From: a virus
Strand: one strand, 5' to 3'
IMG/VR virus record: IMGVR_UViG_3300034407_002866
Coordinates: 23,135 to 87,134 of that record
DNA length: 64,000 bases
Each line of letters opens with the position of its first letter. Position 1 is the stretch's first letter. The notes under the pieces are model-generated. The model was not told the DNA's origin and ran no database searches. It worked only from the letters and a program-made list of their open reading frames with translations. Positions 47,653 to 56,195 of the stretch are shown here, piece after piece. The position numbers and the translations under genes are program-made.

Positions 47653-49488
47653 TTATGCAAACATATATTCTTTACGAAGCTGAGACTCGCGACCAAACAT
47701 CATTTGAAATACAGATGCATCGTCGACTGTTACGGTATCATAAACGGGTTGATTAATAATCTTATCATATTCTGATTCTTCAAGACTACCTAGACCTTTA
47801 ATATAACGATGCTTCCAACCAGAATGTTCTGTTTTAAATTTACTAGCATCCTCGTATGTGTAAAACCATTTCACGTCTTTATCTTTCGTTGAAATCATAA
47901 TAGGAGTACGAGTAATGTTTACGCGTTTTTCTGTTAAAAGACGAGGCCAAAATTTATAAAAGAACGCAATAAGTAATGGCGAAATATGTCCAATACCATC
48001 ATGGTCAGCATCAGTTAAAGTTGCGATATTTGAATAAGACATATCGTCAACGCTATTAGGGTTATTAATATCTAATCCCAATACAGCAACCAACTCACTA
48101 AGTTCTTTATTTTTTAAAACATCGGCAGGTTTCATATCCCAGGTATTCATAATAACACCTCGAAGTGGATAAGCTCCAACTTTATTAGGATCTCTAACTT
48201 TAAGTAGGAACCCCATAGCTGAGTCTCCTTCTACGATCTTAAGTGTTGCATTATAGGAATTTGCAGCAATGTGTTTTGCTACCTTTACTTTACGTAGCTT
48301 TTTCTGAGCAAGAGTTGCAGCTCTTTTGTCTGCTGCCAATTTCTTAGCAAGTTGCGCTTCAATAATTGGTTCTACGATATCGTTAGCCGCAAATATTTTT
48401 CTTGCTATGTTTATAAATTCTTTTGATTCTGATTTTTCATAATGCTCTTTTACGTTGCCAACAGTATTTGTAAGGCGTTCTTTAGTTTGAGAGTCAAACT
48501 TTGGGTTTGTAAAATTTCGAGCAAACATAATAAAAGTTAGTCCACCTTTAATGGTGTTCCTAGCAACTTCGATTTTATGGCGGCGTTTAATTAATACTCC
48601 CAATTCTTCAACAATACTGTTTACAATAAAATCAACATATGCACCACCTTGTCGAGTGTTTACTCCATTCACAAAACTGTTTGAACGGAAACCATCTTCG
48701 GAAGATGCAAAGAAAAACGAAAGGTCATTGGATACATCAGTTATAACAGATGCGTTTTCTTCTGTAGTAAACATTTCAGCATATTTTTTAATATTGGAAA
48801 CACGAATTCTTTTCTTATTAAAGGAAAATGCAATTTCAGGAAATGCCATTTGGAGACTGATTAGACGATCTTCAAGTAATGCTATTGTATCAAGCTCTTC
48901 TAAAGAATCAACTTCAAACAAAGAAAAGTCAGGAACAAAGGATACTTCAGTACCATTTCCTGCTTTCATATTAGAATTTACTTTAATATCTAACGCGCCG
49001 GTTTTACATTTAACCTCAACAGCGTTTCCATTTTGCCAGGTTTTACCAACGAATGCAGATGATAAGAAATTGGTTGCCGCCGATCCTACACCGTTTGTGC
49101 CAATCGTAACACGGTTATCATCGAAGCTAGTTCCTGCGTTAACCTTTGTCCAGGCCGCTACTGGGCGAGGTATATTTGTTTTCGAGGTTTCGTCATATAC
49201 GTTTTCTTGTGGGATCCCACGGCCGTTGTCTGAAACAGTTACTTTGTTTCCATCTACCCAAACATTGATTTTATTTGCATATTTGAAATTTGTTCGGATT
49301 GCCTCGTCAATTGAGTTATCCAATATTTCGTCAATCATTTTTGATAGTGCTGGCACATAAATAGATTTTTTCCATTCACCAAGTACAAACCGTTCAACTT
49401 CTTCTTTCGAAGCGGATCCCATGTACATACCAATACGGGTACGTACGTGATCTCTTGCTGTTAGTATTTTAAATTCTTCGTTTGCCAT
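47653..49488 (-). CDS. 39: DNA topoisomerase II large subunit, T4 gp39/gp60-like (GyrB-type)
   Basis: 611 residues. ATPase: DEILDNSIDEA, VSDNGRGIP and GTNGVGSAATNFLS (GHKL motifs). Toprim: VEGDSAMGF and DADHDGIGH. In T4 the gene is split into 39 and 60; here both parts are in one frame, as in many marine relatives. Provides ATP hydrolysis and part of the cleavage core for the gp52 partner. Confidence 0.95.
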   Translation of the reverse strand: MANEEFKILTARDHVRTRIGMYMGSASKEEVERFVLGEWKKSIYVPALSKMIDEILDNSIDEAIRTNFKYANKINVWVDGNKVTVSDNGRGIPQENVYDETSKTNIPRPVAAWTKVNAGTSFDDNRVTIGTNGVGSAATNFLSSAFVGKTWQNGNAVEVKCKTGALDIKVNSNMKAGNGTEVSFVPDFSLFEVDSLEELDTIALLEDRLISLQMAFPEIAFSFNKKRIRVSNIKKYAEMFTTEENASVITDVSNDLSFFFASSEDGFRSNSFVNGVNTRQGGAYVDFIVNSIVEELGVLIKRRHKIEVARNTIKGGLTFIMFARNFTNPKFDSQTKERLTNTVGNVKEHYEKSESKEFINIARKIFAANDIVEPIIEAQLAKKLAADKRAATLAQKKLRKVKVAKHIAANSYNATLKIVEGDSAMGFLLKVRDPNKVGAYPLRGVIMNTWDMKPADVLKNKELSELVAVLGLDINNPNSVDDMSYSNIATLTDADHDGIGHISPLLIAFFYKFWPRLLTEKRVNITRTPIMISTKDKDVKWFYTYEDASKFKTEHSGWKHRYIKGLGSLEESEYDKIINQPVYDTVTVDDASVFQMMFGRESQLRKEYMFA

Positions 49489-49547
49489 CGTATACTCCCA
49501 ATATGAATACTCTTGTGCATTCTCATGATTTAAACTTTATTAATATA

Positions 49548-49576
49548 AATCTATACTGATTCTATGCAAATGTCAA
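49548..49576 (-). promoter_or_regulatory. Early promoter, GAATCAG-type, before gene 39
   Basis: TTGACA, 17-bp spacer with ATAGAATCAG, TAGATT on the minus strand, 60 bases before the gp39 start. Confidence 0.8.
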
Positions 49577-49623
49577 CAAAAAAAAAATCATTTGCACAAA
49601 ATCAATATAGAATGTATTTTTAT

Positions 49624-50004
49624 TTAATAGTCGTCATCAGAACTTGAAGACTTACCTTTTGAGTATGCTTGTGCTCCAAAGAACGCAGCAACAAGTCCAG
49701 CAATTGCTACAAAATATGTTGGCGCAATATCACCAATAATTGAAGCAGCATCGTCAATTCCAATTACACTCGTAATTAAAATAAGAACTGGATAAAGAAG
49801 CATTCCCCAAAGTGCAAACCACGCCATTGCTCGAATTTGATCTTCTTTAGCATCTTCGTTTTCTTGAAGTTTCTTTCTATGCTCAAATTCAGCGATTTCT
49901 TTCGCCCGGGCCATTTCTTCATCTGTAATTACACCATCTCCGTCTGTATCCAAATGAGCATATATTGAATCTGCAGATAGCGTTTTAGCTTTATCTTTAG
50001 CCAT
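49624..50004 (-). CDS. EF-hand membrane protein
   Basis: 126 residues. A canonical EF-hand loop DTDGDGVITDEE (about 19-30), a charged helix and two TM segments (AMAWFALWGMLLYPVLILIT and IAPTYFVAIAGLVAAFFGA), ending in an acidic/Ser tail. Late promoter 66 bases upstream. Two TM segments and late timing make it a holin candidate, but a calcium-binding role is equally open. Confidence 0.8.
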   Translation of the reverse strand: MAKDKAKTLSADSIYAHLDTDGDGVITDEEMARAKEIAEFEHRKKLQENEDAKEDQIRAMAWFALWGMLLYPVLILITSVIGIDDAASIIGDIAPTYFVAIAGLVAAFFGAQAYSKGKSSSSDDDY

Positions 50005-50069
50005 GTTTACCTCCTATAATTTATATAACATTGTATATTCATTATAAAAGTATTTTTCAGTTCATGATA

Positions 50070-50077
50070 TATTTATA
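50070..50077 (-). promoter_or_regulatory. T4-type late promoter TATAAATA
   Basis: Exact TATAAATA on the minus strand, directly after the terminator at 50081 and before the EF-hand gene. Confidence 0.72.
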
Positions 50078-50080
50078 TAA

Positions 50081-50103
50081 AAAGCCTCGCAAGGCGAGGC
50101 TTT
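50081..50103 (-). terminator. Strong terminator after the coiled-coil structural gene
   Basis: Perfect 10-bp stem AAAGCCTCGC / GCGAGGCTTT with a 3-base loop, then TTTATA on the minus strand; would also work on the plus strand. Confidence 0.9.
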
Positions 50104-50127
50104 ATTAATTAATAATTTTTTTATTTT

Positions 50128-51006
50128 TTAATAAGTGCCACCTTCAAGAACACCGCCTTCTACACCTTCTGGTGTAATTGAACCACCGATAAATTTTCCA
50201 GTAGTTGCGTCATATGATACGAAATCACCATCTTGGAAAGTTGACATGTCCAAATCATCAAGGCCGCGCATAACAACTTCACCGCCTCCACCTAAAGTAC
50301 TTAGTTGTGTATTAATTTTGTTAATAAAATCTGAATAGTGTTTTTGCAAATCCTCAAATGTTACAAAATCGGTTTGCTCATTGACTTGAGTTTTAGCAAG
50401 TTTTTTATTGGAAAACATCAATAGCGATTCGTCTAAATTATTTTGTTTTGCTAAATAATCTTCATGTATATTGTTTTGTTTTATTGCTTCTTCTATTATA
50501 GGTTCTTCGGTTAAATCAATTGTTTCCACATTTTCAAAATTTAACGAGTCATATTGTGCGTTTTCATAAACTGGCTGTGGTGTATGTTTAAATTCAGCTA
50601 GCAATTCTGCACGAATTCTTTCACGCTCTTTTTCCATAAAAGCTTGCTCAGCCAACTGGGCACGAATTCTTTCACGCTCTTTTTCTTGGTGTATTTTTGC
50701 TTCTTCTTCTAAACGTATTTTTTCAGCATATTCAAAGCGAATCTTTTCCAATTCTTCTTGACGAATCTTTTCCAATTCTTCTACTCTTAATTTTTTTACA
50801 TTCGCCAATTCTTCGCTAAGCATACCAGCAAATTGTTTTAAATGCGGCTCTGCAGCAGAAATCGATTCATTCCTAGGAGCTTGTATTTTTTTAACTTGTA
50901 CAGAATTTTTTTGTGGTACTATATTAGGAGATTTGCGCTGCGCTCTTTTATTCGTCATGTCGTCAATATAATTTAACGTACCTGAAACTGATTCGTTTTT
51001 ATTCAT
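50128..51006 (-). CDS. Coiled-coil virion-type protein
   Basis: 292 residues from the ATG at 51006. Middle (60-150) is a highly charged coiled coil with two internal repeats: KIRQEELEKIR-type units, and ERERIRAQL / ERERIRAEL, the latter copied almost exactly at DNA level (near 50618 and 50665). The C-terminus (TLGGGGEVVMRGLDDLD ... FVSYDATTGKFIGG) is a pattern seen in phage structural and tail-fibre proteins. Late promoter upstream, terminator downstream. Confidence 0.78.
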   Translation of the reverse strand: MNKNESVSGTLNYIDDMTNKRAQRKSPNIVPQKNSVQVKKIQAPRNESISAAEPHLKQFAGMLSEELANVKKLRVEELEKIRQEELEKIRFEYAEKIRLEEEAKIHQEKERERIRAQLAEQAFMEKERERIRAELLAEFKHTPQPVYENAQYDSLNFENVETIDLTEEPIIEEAIKQNNIHEDYLAKQNNLDESLLMFSNKKLAKTQVNEQTDFVTFEDLQKHYSDFINKINTQLSTLGGGGEVVMRGLDDLDMSTFQDGDFVSYDATTGKFIGGSITPEGVEGGVLEGGTY

Positions 51007-51038
51007 TTTTTGCACCCATCTTGGACTCTGTTTAGTTT

Positions 51039-51046
51039 TATTTATA
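51039..51046 (-). promoter_or_regulatory. T4-type late promoter TATAAATA
   Basis: Exact TATAAATA on the minus strand 33 bases before the coiled-coil structural gene. Confidence 0.75.
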
Positions 51047-51068
51047 ATAATAAAGATATCTTAAAAGG

Positions 51069-51701
51069 TTAAATATTATAATCTTTGTTGATTTTTTTAG
51101 AAATTACTTTATGTAACCCGGGATTTACAATCAGCGCCTTTTGCATAATTTCGTGTCGTATAAAGTTTCTCATATATGTTGTATCTTCATTTGACGTATC
51201 CTCGATCCATGGTACACTATTGCGCCTACACCAATTTACCAATTCTGCCTTTTTATTTAATCGAAACGGTCGAATTACATTTCTGTTTGAATATGGAATG
51301 ATTTTTCCTTCGCCGTGTAAACTAGACCAAATCCATGTTTCTAAGCAATCATCTAGGTGGTGGCATGTTATAACTGGCGAGGATTCTTGAAAAAAGAAAT
51401 TATATCTTTCGTTTCTCCAATATTCTTCTTCTGACTCTCTGTTTTTTCTTTTATTACAAATTTGCCCTATGCTTAATGTCATAGATGTTGCTGTTGGTGT
51501 TTCACTAAAAACACTATTCCTTTCATTAACATATTCACGTAAAAATTCTAAAGCATCAGCCGACGTCTCAGTGCCGTGGTCAAAAAACATAAGATTTACA
51601 TTATGATTTCTTCTCAAAAAATCTACAGCGGCCATCGAGTCTACACCCCCTGAACATGCTACGTTAATATTACGTGGGAGTTTTCCCTGTAATTGAATCA
51701 T
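51069..51701 (-). CDS. tilS: TilS-like tRNA(Ile)-lysidine synthetase
   Basis: 210 residues. PP-loop CSGGVDS (16-22); HHLDDCLETW matches the TilS HHxDDxxET motif; PWIEDTSNEDTTYMRNFIR (about 170-188) matches the TilS PxxEDxSNxxxxxxRNxxR block. This is the catalytic N-terminal domain only; the C-terminal tRNA-binding domains of full TilS are absent. Would convert C34 of a CAU tRNA to lysidine so that it reads AUA as Ile. The phage encodes a CAU tRNA at 42.6 kb. Confidence 0.87.
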   Translation of the reverse strand: MIQLQGKLPRNINVACSGGVDSMAAVDFLRRNHNVNLMFFDHGTETSADALEFLREYVNERNSVFSETPTATSMTLSIGQICNKRKNRESEEEYWRNERYNFFFQESSPVITCHHLDDCLETWIWSSLHGEGKIIPYSNRNVIRPFRLNKKAELVNWCRRNSVPWIEDTSNEDTTYMRNFIRHEIMQKALIVNPGLHKVISKKINKDYNI

Positions 51702-51732
51702 AATTTCTCGCCTTTTAATATTTAGATATTTT

Positions 51733-51761
51733 ATTCTATATTAATTCTATTATAATGTCAA
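51733..51761 (-). promoter_or_regulatory. Early promoter before tilS
   Basis: TTGACA, 17-bp spacer with ATAGAATTAA, TAGAAT on the minus strand; the -35 overlaps the end of the cytidylyltransferase gene. Confidence 0.75.
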
Positions 51762-52174
51762 ACAGTTTCTCTTATCGCAACTCTTTTTCTTAAACCGCTG
51801 GAGCTAAATCTATGATTTCGTTTGTTAAAATAAATGTAAATGCCTAAACGTTTACAAATTTCACGCCCTGTAAAATCTTTATCTTTATATTCTTCACCTA
51901 ATATACGAACATCTATTGGATACAATTCTAATATATCTTCAAGATCTTTTTCTGTTTGATATACTAAAATTTCGTCAACATATTTTACTGCACTCAGTTG
52001 TGTATATCTTTCAACAATAGTTTGTATTGGTGAATTTTTTTCATCTCGGTCCACACTAGGATCTATTTGAAGAGCACAAATTAAATGATCACATTTTGTC
52101 TTTGCTTCTCTTAACATCATAATATGTCCTGAATGTAGTAAATCAAATGATGATGCTACAATACCAGTTTTCAA
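51758..52174 (-). CDS. Cytidylyltransferase-like nucleotidyltransferase (TagD/RfaE2 type)
   Basis: 138 residues. SSFDLLHSGH (8-17) is the HxGH motif; VDEIL and RFSSSGLRKR (about 122-131, ISSTxxR type) complete the active site. Size and layout match glycerol-3-phosphate cytidylyltransferase or the ADP-heptose RfaE C-domain. Would activate a sugar or polyol phosphate as CDP/ADP adduct. Overlaps the PMM gene by 4 bases. Confidence 0.87.
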   Translation of the reverse strand: MKTGIVASSFDLLHSGHIMMLREAKTKCDHLICALQIDPSVDRDEKNSPIQTIVERYTQLSAVKYVDEILVYQTEKDLEDILELYPIDVRILGEEYKDKDFTGREICKRLGIYIYFNKRNHRFSSSGLRKRVAIRETV

Positions 52175-52872
52175 TCTTTAAGCTCCTTTAAAATTTTAAA
52201 TGTATGTTCCCAATTATCTACACAAAAAGATTTACTTGGGTGTTTCAATTCTTTAGCTAATGGGTAATCGTTTCCATCTTTATCCATTTTATCACCGAAG
52301 AAATATATAACATCTTTACTTGAAAAATCTTTGAGTATTTGGGATTTGTCATTTCCCTTTGGGTAAATATCTAGACCTGTTTCTCCGCCAACACTTGCAG
52401 TTATATTTGGAAAAAGAATATTAATTTTTTTTGATATTTTTATACGTTCATTTGTTTTTAGATCCCATTTTACATACTGCGATCTTTCTTCCTGGGAAGC
52501 ACCGCGGCCAACAATACTAAAATTAATTGAACCAGGTCTTTCTTCTATGTGTTGTCCAGCTCGTATAGGAAATTTGCTTTTATTAAGCCATAAATTTAAA
52601 TTTGATTTAAGATCGTTGGGTAATTTCCACTCGGAAGTTCTTATGTTGCGGTCGCCTTGGTAAACATCATTGCCGGAACAATTATAAACTCGTTTACAAT
52701 TAAAAAAAATAAATTCACCAATCTGTTCAATAGTTTTAGCGCGATCACTTCCTGTAACTAAATAAACATGATGTGATTGACAAAAAACACTAAACCAAAT
52801 CGCAAAATTTTTGTTCATTTTTTCTCGGCTTGGAGTTAAAGTGCCATCAACATCAAATATATATTTTTTCAT
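52171..52872 (-). CDS. Phosphomannomutase, eukaryotic (HAD) type
   Basis: 233 residues from the ATG at 52872 (AGGAAA site). DVDGTLTPSR (7-16) is the HAD nucleophile motif. SINFSIVGRGAS matches the PMM N-S-x-GR segment, VGGETGLDIYPKGNDKSQIL the GG...D.FP.GxDK block (quoted in two parts here: VGGETGLDIYP, KGNDKSQIL) and FFGDKMDKDGNDY the final metal loop. Converts mannose-6-P to mannose-1-P, the precursor of the GDP-mannose used by Gmd. Confidence 0.88.
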   Translation of the reverse strand: MKKYIFDVDGTLTPSREKMNKNFAIWFSVFCQSHHVYLVTGSDRAKTIEQIGEFIFFNCKRVYNCSGNDVYQGDRNIRTSEWKLPNDLKSNLNLWLNKSKFPIRAGQHIEERPGSINFSIVGRGASQEERSQYVKWDLKTNERIKISKKINILFPNITASVGGETGLDIYPKGNDKSQILKDFSSKDVIYFFGDKMDKDGNDYPLAKELKHPSKSFCVDNWEHTFKILKELKD

Positions 52873-52874
52873 AT

Positions 52875-52934
52875 CTATATTTTTCCTACCCAATGAGTAC
52901 AATCATCACACGGATCTTGCATACCCAATAACAT
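52875..52934 (-). CDS. 19-residue peptide with DPCDDC motif
   Basis: ATG forms a TAATG overlap with the DUF1289 stop. Reads MLLGMQDPCDDCTHWVGKI. Tight coupling and the C-x-x-C suggest a real micro-protein, but length gives little certainty. Confidence 0.4.
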   Translation of the reverse strand: MLLGMQDPCDDCTHWVGKI

Positions 52935-53110
52935 TATCTTTTTTTCAAGGACATCATTATTTTTTGCTTCGTGCTGTCTTCCATCCAAAACCATTCAGAA
53001 ATTTCCTTTTGGGTCCTCTTACATCCTATACATGAATTATTTTTAATAATACATACACTTATACACGGATTGAGAATTATAGGAGGATTTTTATTTTTTC
53101 TTTTTACCAT
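52934..53110 (-). CDS. DUF1289 family protein
   Basis: 58 residues from the ATG at 53110. NPCISVCIIKNNSCIGCKRT then EISEW: the Cys pattern and C-terminal W-x-x-x-x-R match DUF1289, small proteobacterial proteins probably binding an Fe-S cluster or zinc. Behind a late promoter at 53138. Host-type family. Confidence 0.85.
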   Translation of the reverse strand: MVKRKNKNPPIILNPCISVCIIKNNSCIGCKRTQKEISEWFWMEDSTKQKIMMSLKKR

Positions 53111-53137
53111 ACGAGTAAACACCACGACTTGTAATCT

Positions 53138-53145
53138 TATTTATA
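53138..53145 (-). promoter_or_regulatory. T4-type late promoter (minus) at the divergence point
   Basis: TATAAATA on the minus strand 28 bases before the DUF1289 start. It faces away from the plus-strand late promoter at 53166. Confidence 0.7.
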
Positions 53146-53165
53146 TTAATTCTGTATTGCATTTA

Positions 53166-53173
53166 TATAAATA
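53166..53173 (+). promoter_or_regulatory. T4-type late promoter (plus) at the divergence point
   Basis: TATAAATA on the plus strand 41 bases before the tail gene; a second near-match TATAAATG follows at about 53192. Confidence 0.72.
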
Positions 53174-53214
53174 GATTATATAACACTTTTATATAAATGT
53201 AAATAGGAAAAACG

Positions 53215-53700
53215 ATGATAACTAATTTTTTATCGCCATTAGAATTTGTAGTAACTGTAAGAAGGTTGCCGCAAGTAGAATTTTTTACTCAGTCTGTAAC
53301 AATCCCATCTGTTTCGATTGCACAGGTAGATCAAAATACGCCTTTTAAAATTGTACCAGTTCCTGGAGATCGTTTAACTTATGGTGAATTGCCTTTATCA
53401 TTTATAGTTGATGAATCAATGAATAATTATATAGAAGTTTATAATTGGTTAAAAGATATGACCTTTAATGAAGAATTTGAACAATTTGACAGAATAAAAG
53501 ATGGTGAATACGGAATTCTTACAGATATTTCGCTTGTGATTATGAACAGCCACAAAAACCCAAACATAAACATAGAATTTAGAGATTGTTTTCCAACAAA
53601 CCTATCTGATATAACTCTTGATACAACTCAAACCGATGTCACGTACCCGCAAGCAACGGTAAGTTTTACGTTTAGAGATTTTAAAATCACACAACTATAA
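53215..53700 (+). CDS. Tail-tube/baseplate-like structural protein
   Basis: 161 residues. FLSPLEFVVTVRRLPQVEFF (in part), SVSIAQVDQNTPF, GELPLSFIVDESMNNYIEVYNWL and SFTFRDFKI form the beta-sheet pattern of phage tail-tube (gp19-like) proteins. The short length suggests a tube-initiator or baseplate variant. First gene on the plus strand, under a late promoter. Confidence 0.8.
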   Translation: MITNFLSPLEFVVTVRRLPQVEFFTQSVTIPSVSIAQVDQNTPFKIVPVPGDRLTYGELPLSFIVDESMNNYIEVYNWLKDMTFNEEFEQFDRIKDGEYGILTDISLVIMNSHKNPNINIEFRDCFPTNLSDITLDTTQTDVTYPQATVSFTFRDFKITQL

Positions 53701-53711
53701 GGAAATAATAA

Positions 53712-54188
53712 ATGTACGAATATAGATGCACCGTTAATAAAGTAATTGATGGGGACACCGTAGATGTTGACATAGAATTAGGATTCGGAGTAGTACTTGC
53801 GGACGAAAGAGTACGCATTATGGGTATTGATACTCCAGAATCTAGAACTTCAGATAAAGTTGAAGACTTGTTTGGGGAAGCCGCAAAGGCAAGAGTAAAA
53901 GAACTTCTTTCTGGAGATGTTATTCTTAAAACTGAAGTAAGTAAAAATGGCGAAGATATGAAAGGCAAGTTTGGACGAGTACTTGGCGATTTTATTATTG
54001 AAAATTACAATGGAGCAGATAAGCGTTTAACTGAAATACTTATTGAAGAAGGACACGCTGTTCCATATTTTGGCGGGTCAAAAGAAGAAACCCAGGCAGC
54101 TCACGAAGTTAACCGTCAAAAATTACTTAATGAAGGAATCGTCGATAGAGCCGAATATGAAAAGCAAGTTGCTAAACAGAACGGTTGA
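53712..54188 (+). CDS. Thermonuclease-like (SNase) protein
   Basis: 158 residues. VIDGDTVDVDIEL (10-22), VRIMGIDTPES (34-44) and KFGRVLGDF (about 89-97) are the SNase motifs with catalytic Asp, Arg and Glu positions. No signal peptide, so cytoplasmic or virion-associated. Likely a nonspecific nuclease acting on host DNA or RNA. Confidence 0.9.
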   Translation: MYEYRCTVNKVIDGDTVDVDIELGFGVVLADERVRIMGIDTPESRTSDKVEDLFGEAAKARVKELLSGDVILKTEVSKNGEDMKGKFGRVLGDFIIENYNGADKRLTEILIEEGHAVPYFGGSKEETQAAHEVNRQKLLNEGIVDRAEYEKQVAKQNG

Positions 54189-54213
54189 CATTTACTCACT
54201 TCTGTGATATATT
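54185..54213 (+). promoter_or_regulatory. Early promoter before uvsY
   Basis: TTGACA, 17-bp spacer, TATATT; begins on the SNase stop codon. Confidence 0.82.
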
Positions 54214-54246
54214 TGTACTATATACTACATAATGGAGATGCGCGAT

Positions 54247-54681
54247 ATGGATATTGATGAAATAAATCATCTATGGGCTCAGGATTGTAAGATTGACGAA
54301 ACTAACTTGTCTCGTGAATCTTCACGCATTCCTGAGCTTCATAATAAGTACTATAACCTTTTTTACCGCGAAGCTCTAAAGGTAAAAAAGCTAAAAGCTG
54401 ACTTGCTTGAATTTGAAAAAATAAAGTCAGACTATTATAATGGAACAATGGACGAGTTGGATCTTAAAGATAGGGGATGGAAACCCTTTCAGCTTAAAGT
54501 TCTTCGTGGTGATTTAGACCGTTATGTTCAGAGCGATAGTGAAATAATACAACTTAGCTTAAAAATAGCATTACACGAGGAAAGAGCAAAGTATTTGGAA
54601 AGTATTGTTAGACAGATAAATAATAGGAACTTCATAGTTAAGAATATGATAGATTGGGCTCGCTTCCAGGCTGGCGGATAA
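54247..54681 (+). CDS. uvsY: UvsY recombination mediator
   Basis: 144 residues from the ATG at 54247 (GGAG site at 54234-54237; 54232 is an alternative). DIDEINHLWAQDCKID and TNLSRESSRIPELHNKYY, then YYNGTMDEL and a C-terminal NFIVKNMIDWARFQ (T4: R-W-x-IK-x-x-I-x-W-x-x-F) match UvsY. Displaces gp32 and loads UvsX. Next to uvsW, as in T4. Confidence 0.92.
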   Translation: MDIDEINHLWAQDCKIDETNLSRESSRIPELHNKYYNLFYREALKVKKLKADLLEFEKIKSDYYNGTMDELDLKDRGWKPFQLKVLRGDLDRYVQSDSEIIQLSLKIALHEERAKYLESIVRQINNRNFIVKNMIDWARFQAGG

Positions 54682-54698
54682 TAATAAGTAGGTATATA

Positions 54699-56195
54699 AT
54701 GACAGACGTGGTAACAGTAGAATATATTAACGCCGTTCACATGAAAGTAACTGCTGACCCTGGTACACGTCAGGAAATAATGAATTATTTTTCCTTTCGG
54801 CCGGATGGATATCAGTTCAGTCCCAAATTCAAAGCAAGAGTCTGGGATGGTTATATTCGTATTTACCAGCCAATGAGACCTGTTCTATACGTCGGTCTCC
54901 TTCCATACTTAAAAAAATTCTGCGAAGAGCGTGAGTATGATCTTTCAATATCAGATGAATTAATCGTAGATAATAAAGTACCTGAAGACTATGGTTACGA
55001 AATTGCAAAAGAAATAAACTGTAAGTTTACTCCTCGCGATTATCAAAACGAATATGTTGTAAGTGCAATTAAAAATAACCGTTCACTTTCTCTGTCTCCA
55101 ACTTCTTCTGGCAAGTCACTTATTATTTACCTAATTCAGCAGCACTATTATCAAGCGTTTGGCCATAGGACTCTTATCATTGTCCCAACAATTTCGCTCG
55201 TCCATCAGATGGCAGGTGACTTTGCGGACTATGGTTGCGATCCTTCTATGATATATAAGATCCAGGGTGGGATAGATAAGAATACATCTGCGCCAATCGT
55301 AATCAGTACGTGGCAGTCTTTAATTAAACAACCAAAGGAATGGTTTGACCAATTTAGAGTAGCACTAGGTGATGAAGCTCACTTGTTCCAAGCAAAGTCT
55401 TTGACTACGATTATGGAAAAGTTAACTGAATGCGAATATCGCCACGGATTTACTGGTACTCTAAAGTCAGGAGAGTCAAAGACTCATCAGCTTATTCTCG
55501 AAGGTTGTTTTGGTCAAGTTAAAAGATTTGTAAAAACAAAGGATCTTATTGAAGAAGGTACCGTAGCAAACTTTCAAGTAAAAGCTATAGTACTTTCTCA
55601 TCCTGAAAATAAACGAAAAGATTTCCGTAAAGCTTTTAATTCTATTCAAGTTAAACAAAAAAGATATCCTGCTGAAAGAGAATATCTTATTAACCACGAA
55701 AAAAGAAATATTTTTATTCGCAATCTTGTATGGTCTTTAAAAGGACAAAATAATCTTATTTTGTTCGATCTTGTTGAAAAACACGGTAAGGTATTAGAGC
55801 CACTCCTTCGGAGAGACGATCGTCAATTACATTTTGTATATGGTGGCGTAAAAGGTAATGAACGCGAAAACATTCGCCACCTTGTCGAAAATGACCCTAT
55901 CAAACAACATGACATATTGGCATCATACGGAGTGTTTTCAACAGGTGTAAATATTAAAAGATTAGATAATGTTATATTTGCATCTGGATCTAAATCTGAA
56001 ATTAAAGTACTCCAATCAATTGGTAGAACATTACGTAAAGCTGATGACTCAAATAAAGCTACTCTGTATGATATTGCAGATGACCTTTCTGTAGGAGCAT
56101 TTACAAACTATACTCTTAATCACTTTAAGAGACGTATAGAAATATACTCAGAAGAACATTTTCCATTTAAAATATACACCATACCATTAGAATAG
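54699..56195 (+). CDS. uvsW: UvsW helicase
   Basis: 498 residues from the ATG at 54699. Superfamily 2: TSSGKSLIIY (Walker A), GDEAH (DEAH-type box), FTGTLKSGES, then SQ-type VFSTGVNIK and SIGRTLRK (motif VI). The N-terminal VEYINAVHMKV region is the UvsW cap domain. Unwinds branched DNA and R-loops, and ends origin-dependent initiation in T4. Confidence 0.95.
   Translation: MTDVVTVEYINAVHMKVTADPGTRQEIMNYFSFRPDGYQFSPKFKARVWDGYIRIYQPMRPVLYVGLLPYLKKFCEEREYDLSISDELIVDNKVPEDYGYEIAKEINCKFTPRDYQNEYVVSAIKNNRSLSLSPTSSGKSLIIYLIQQHYYQAFGHRTLIIVPTISLVHQMAGDFADYGCDPSMIYKIQGGIDKNTSAPIVISTWQSLIKQPKEWFDQFRVALGDEAHLFQAKSLTTIMEKLTECEYRHGFTGTLKSGESKTHQLILEGCFGQVKRFVKTKDLIEEGTVANFQVKAIVLSHPENKRKDFRKAFNSIQVKQKRYPAEREYLINHEKRNIFIRNLVWSLKGQNNLILFDLVEKHGKVLEPLLRRDDRQLHFVYGGVKGNERENIRHLVENDPIKQHDILASYGVFSTGVNIKRLDNVIFASGSKSEIKVLQSIGRTLRKADDSNKATLYDIADDLSVGAFTNYTLNHFKRRIEIYSEEHFPFKIYTIPLE

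Noticed and set aside
48551-49360. 269-codon plus-strand open frame
   Set aside because: Runs antisense within the topoisomerase gp39 gene, which has full GyrB motifs; the plus-strand translation is Ser/Thr/Phe-rich with no recognisable domain.
50600-50710. Direct DNA repeat of about 25 bases as a mobile or CRISPR-like repeat
   Set aside because: It encodes the repeated ERERIRA segment of the coiled-coil protein; only two copies, in frame.
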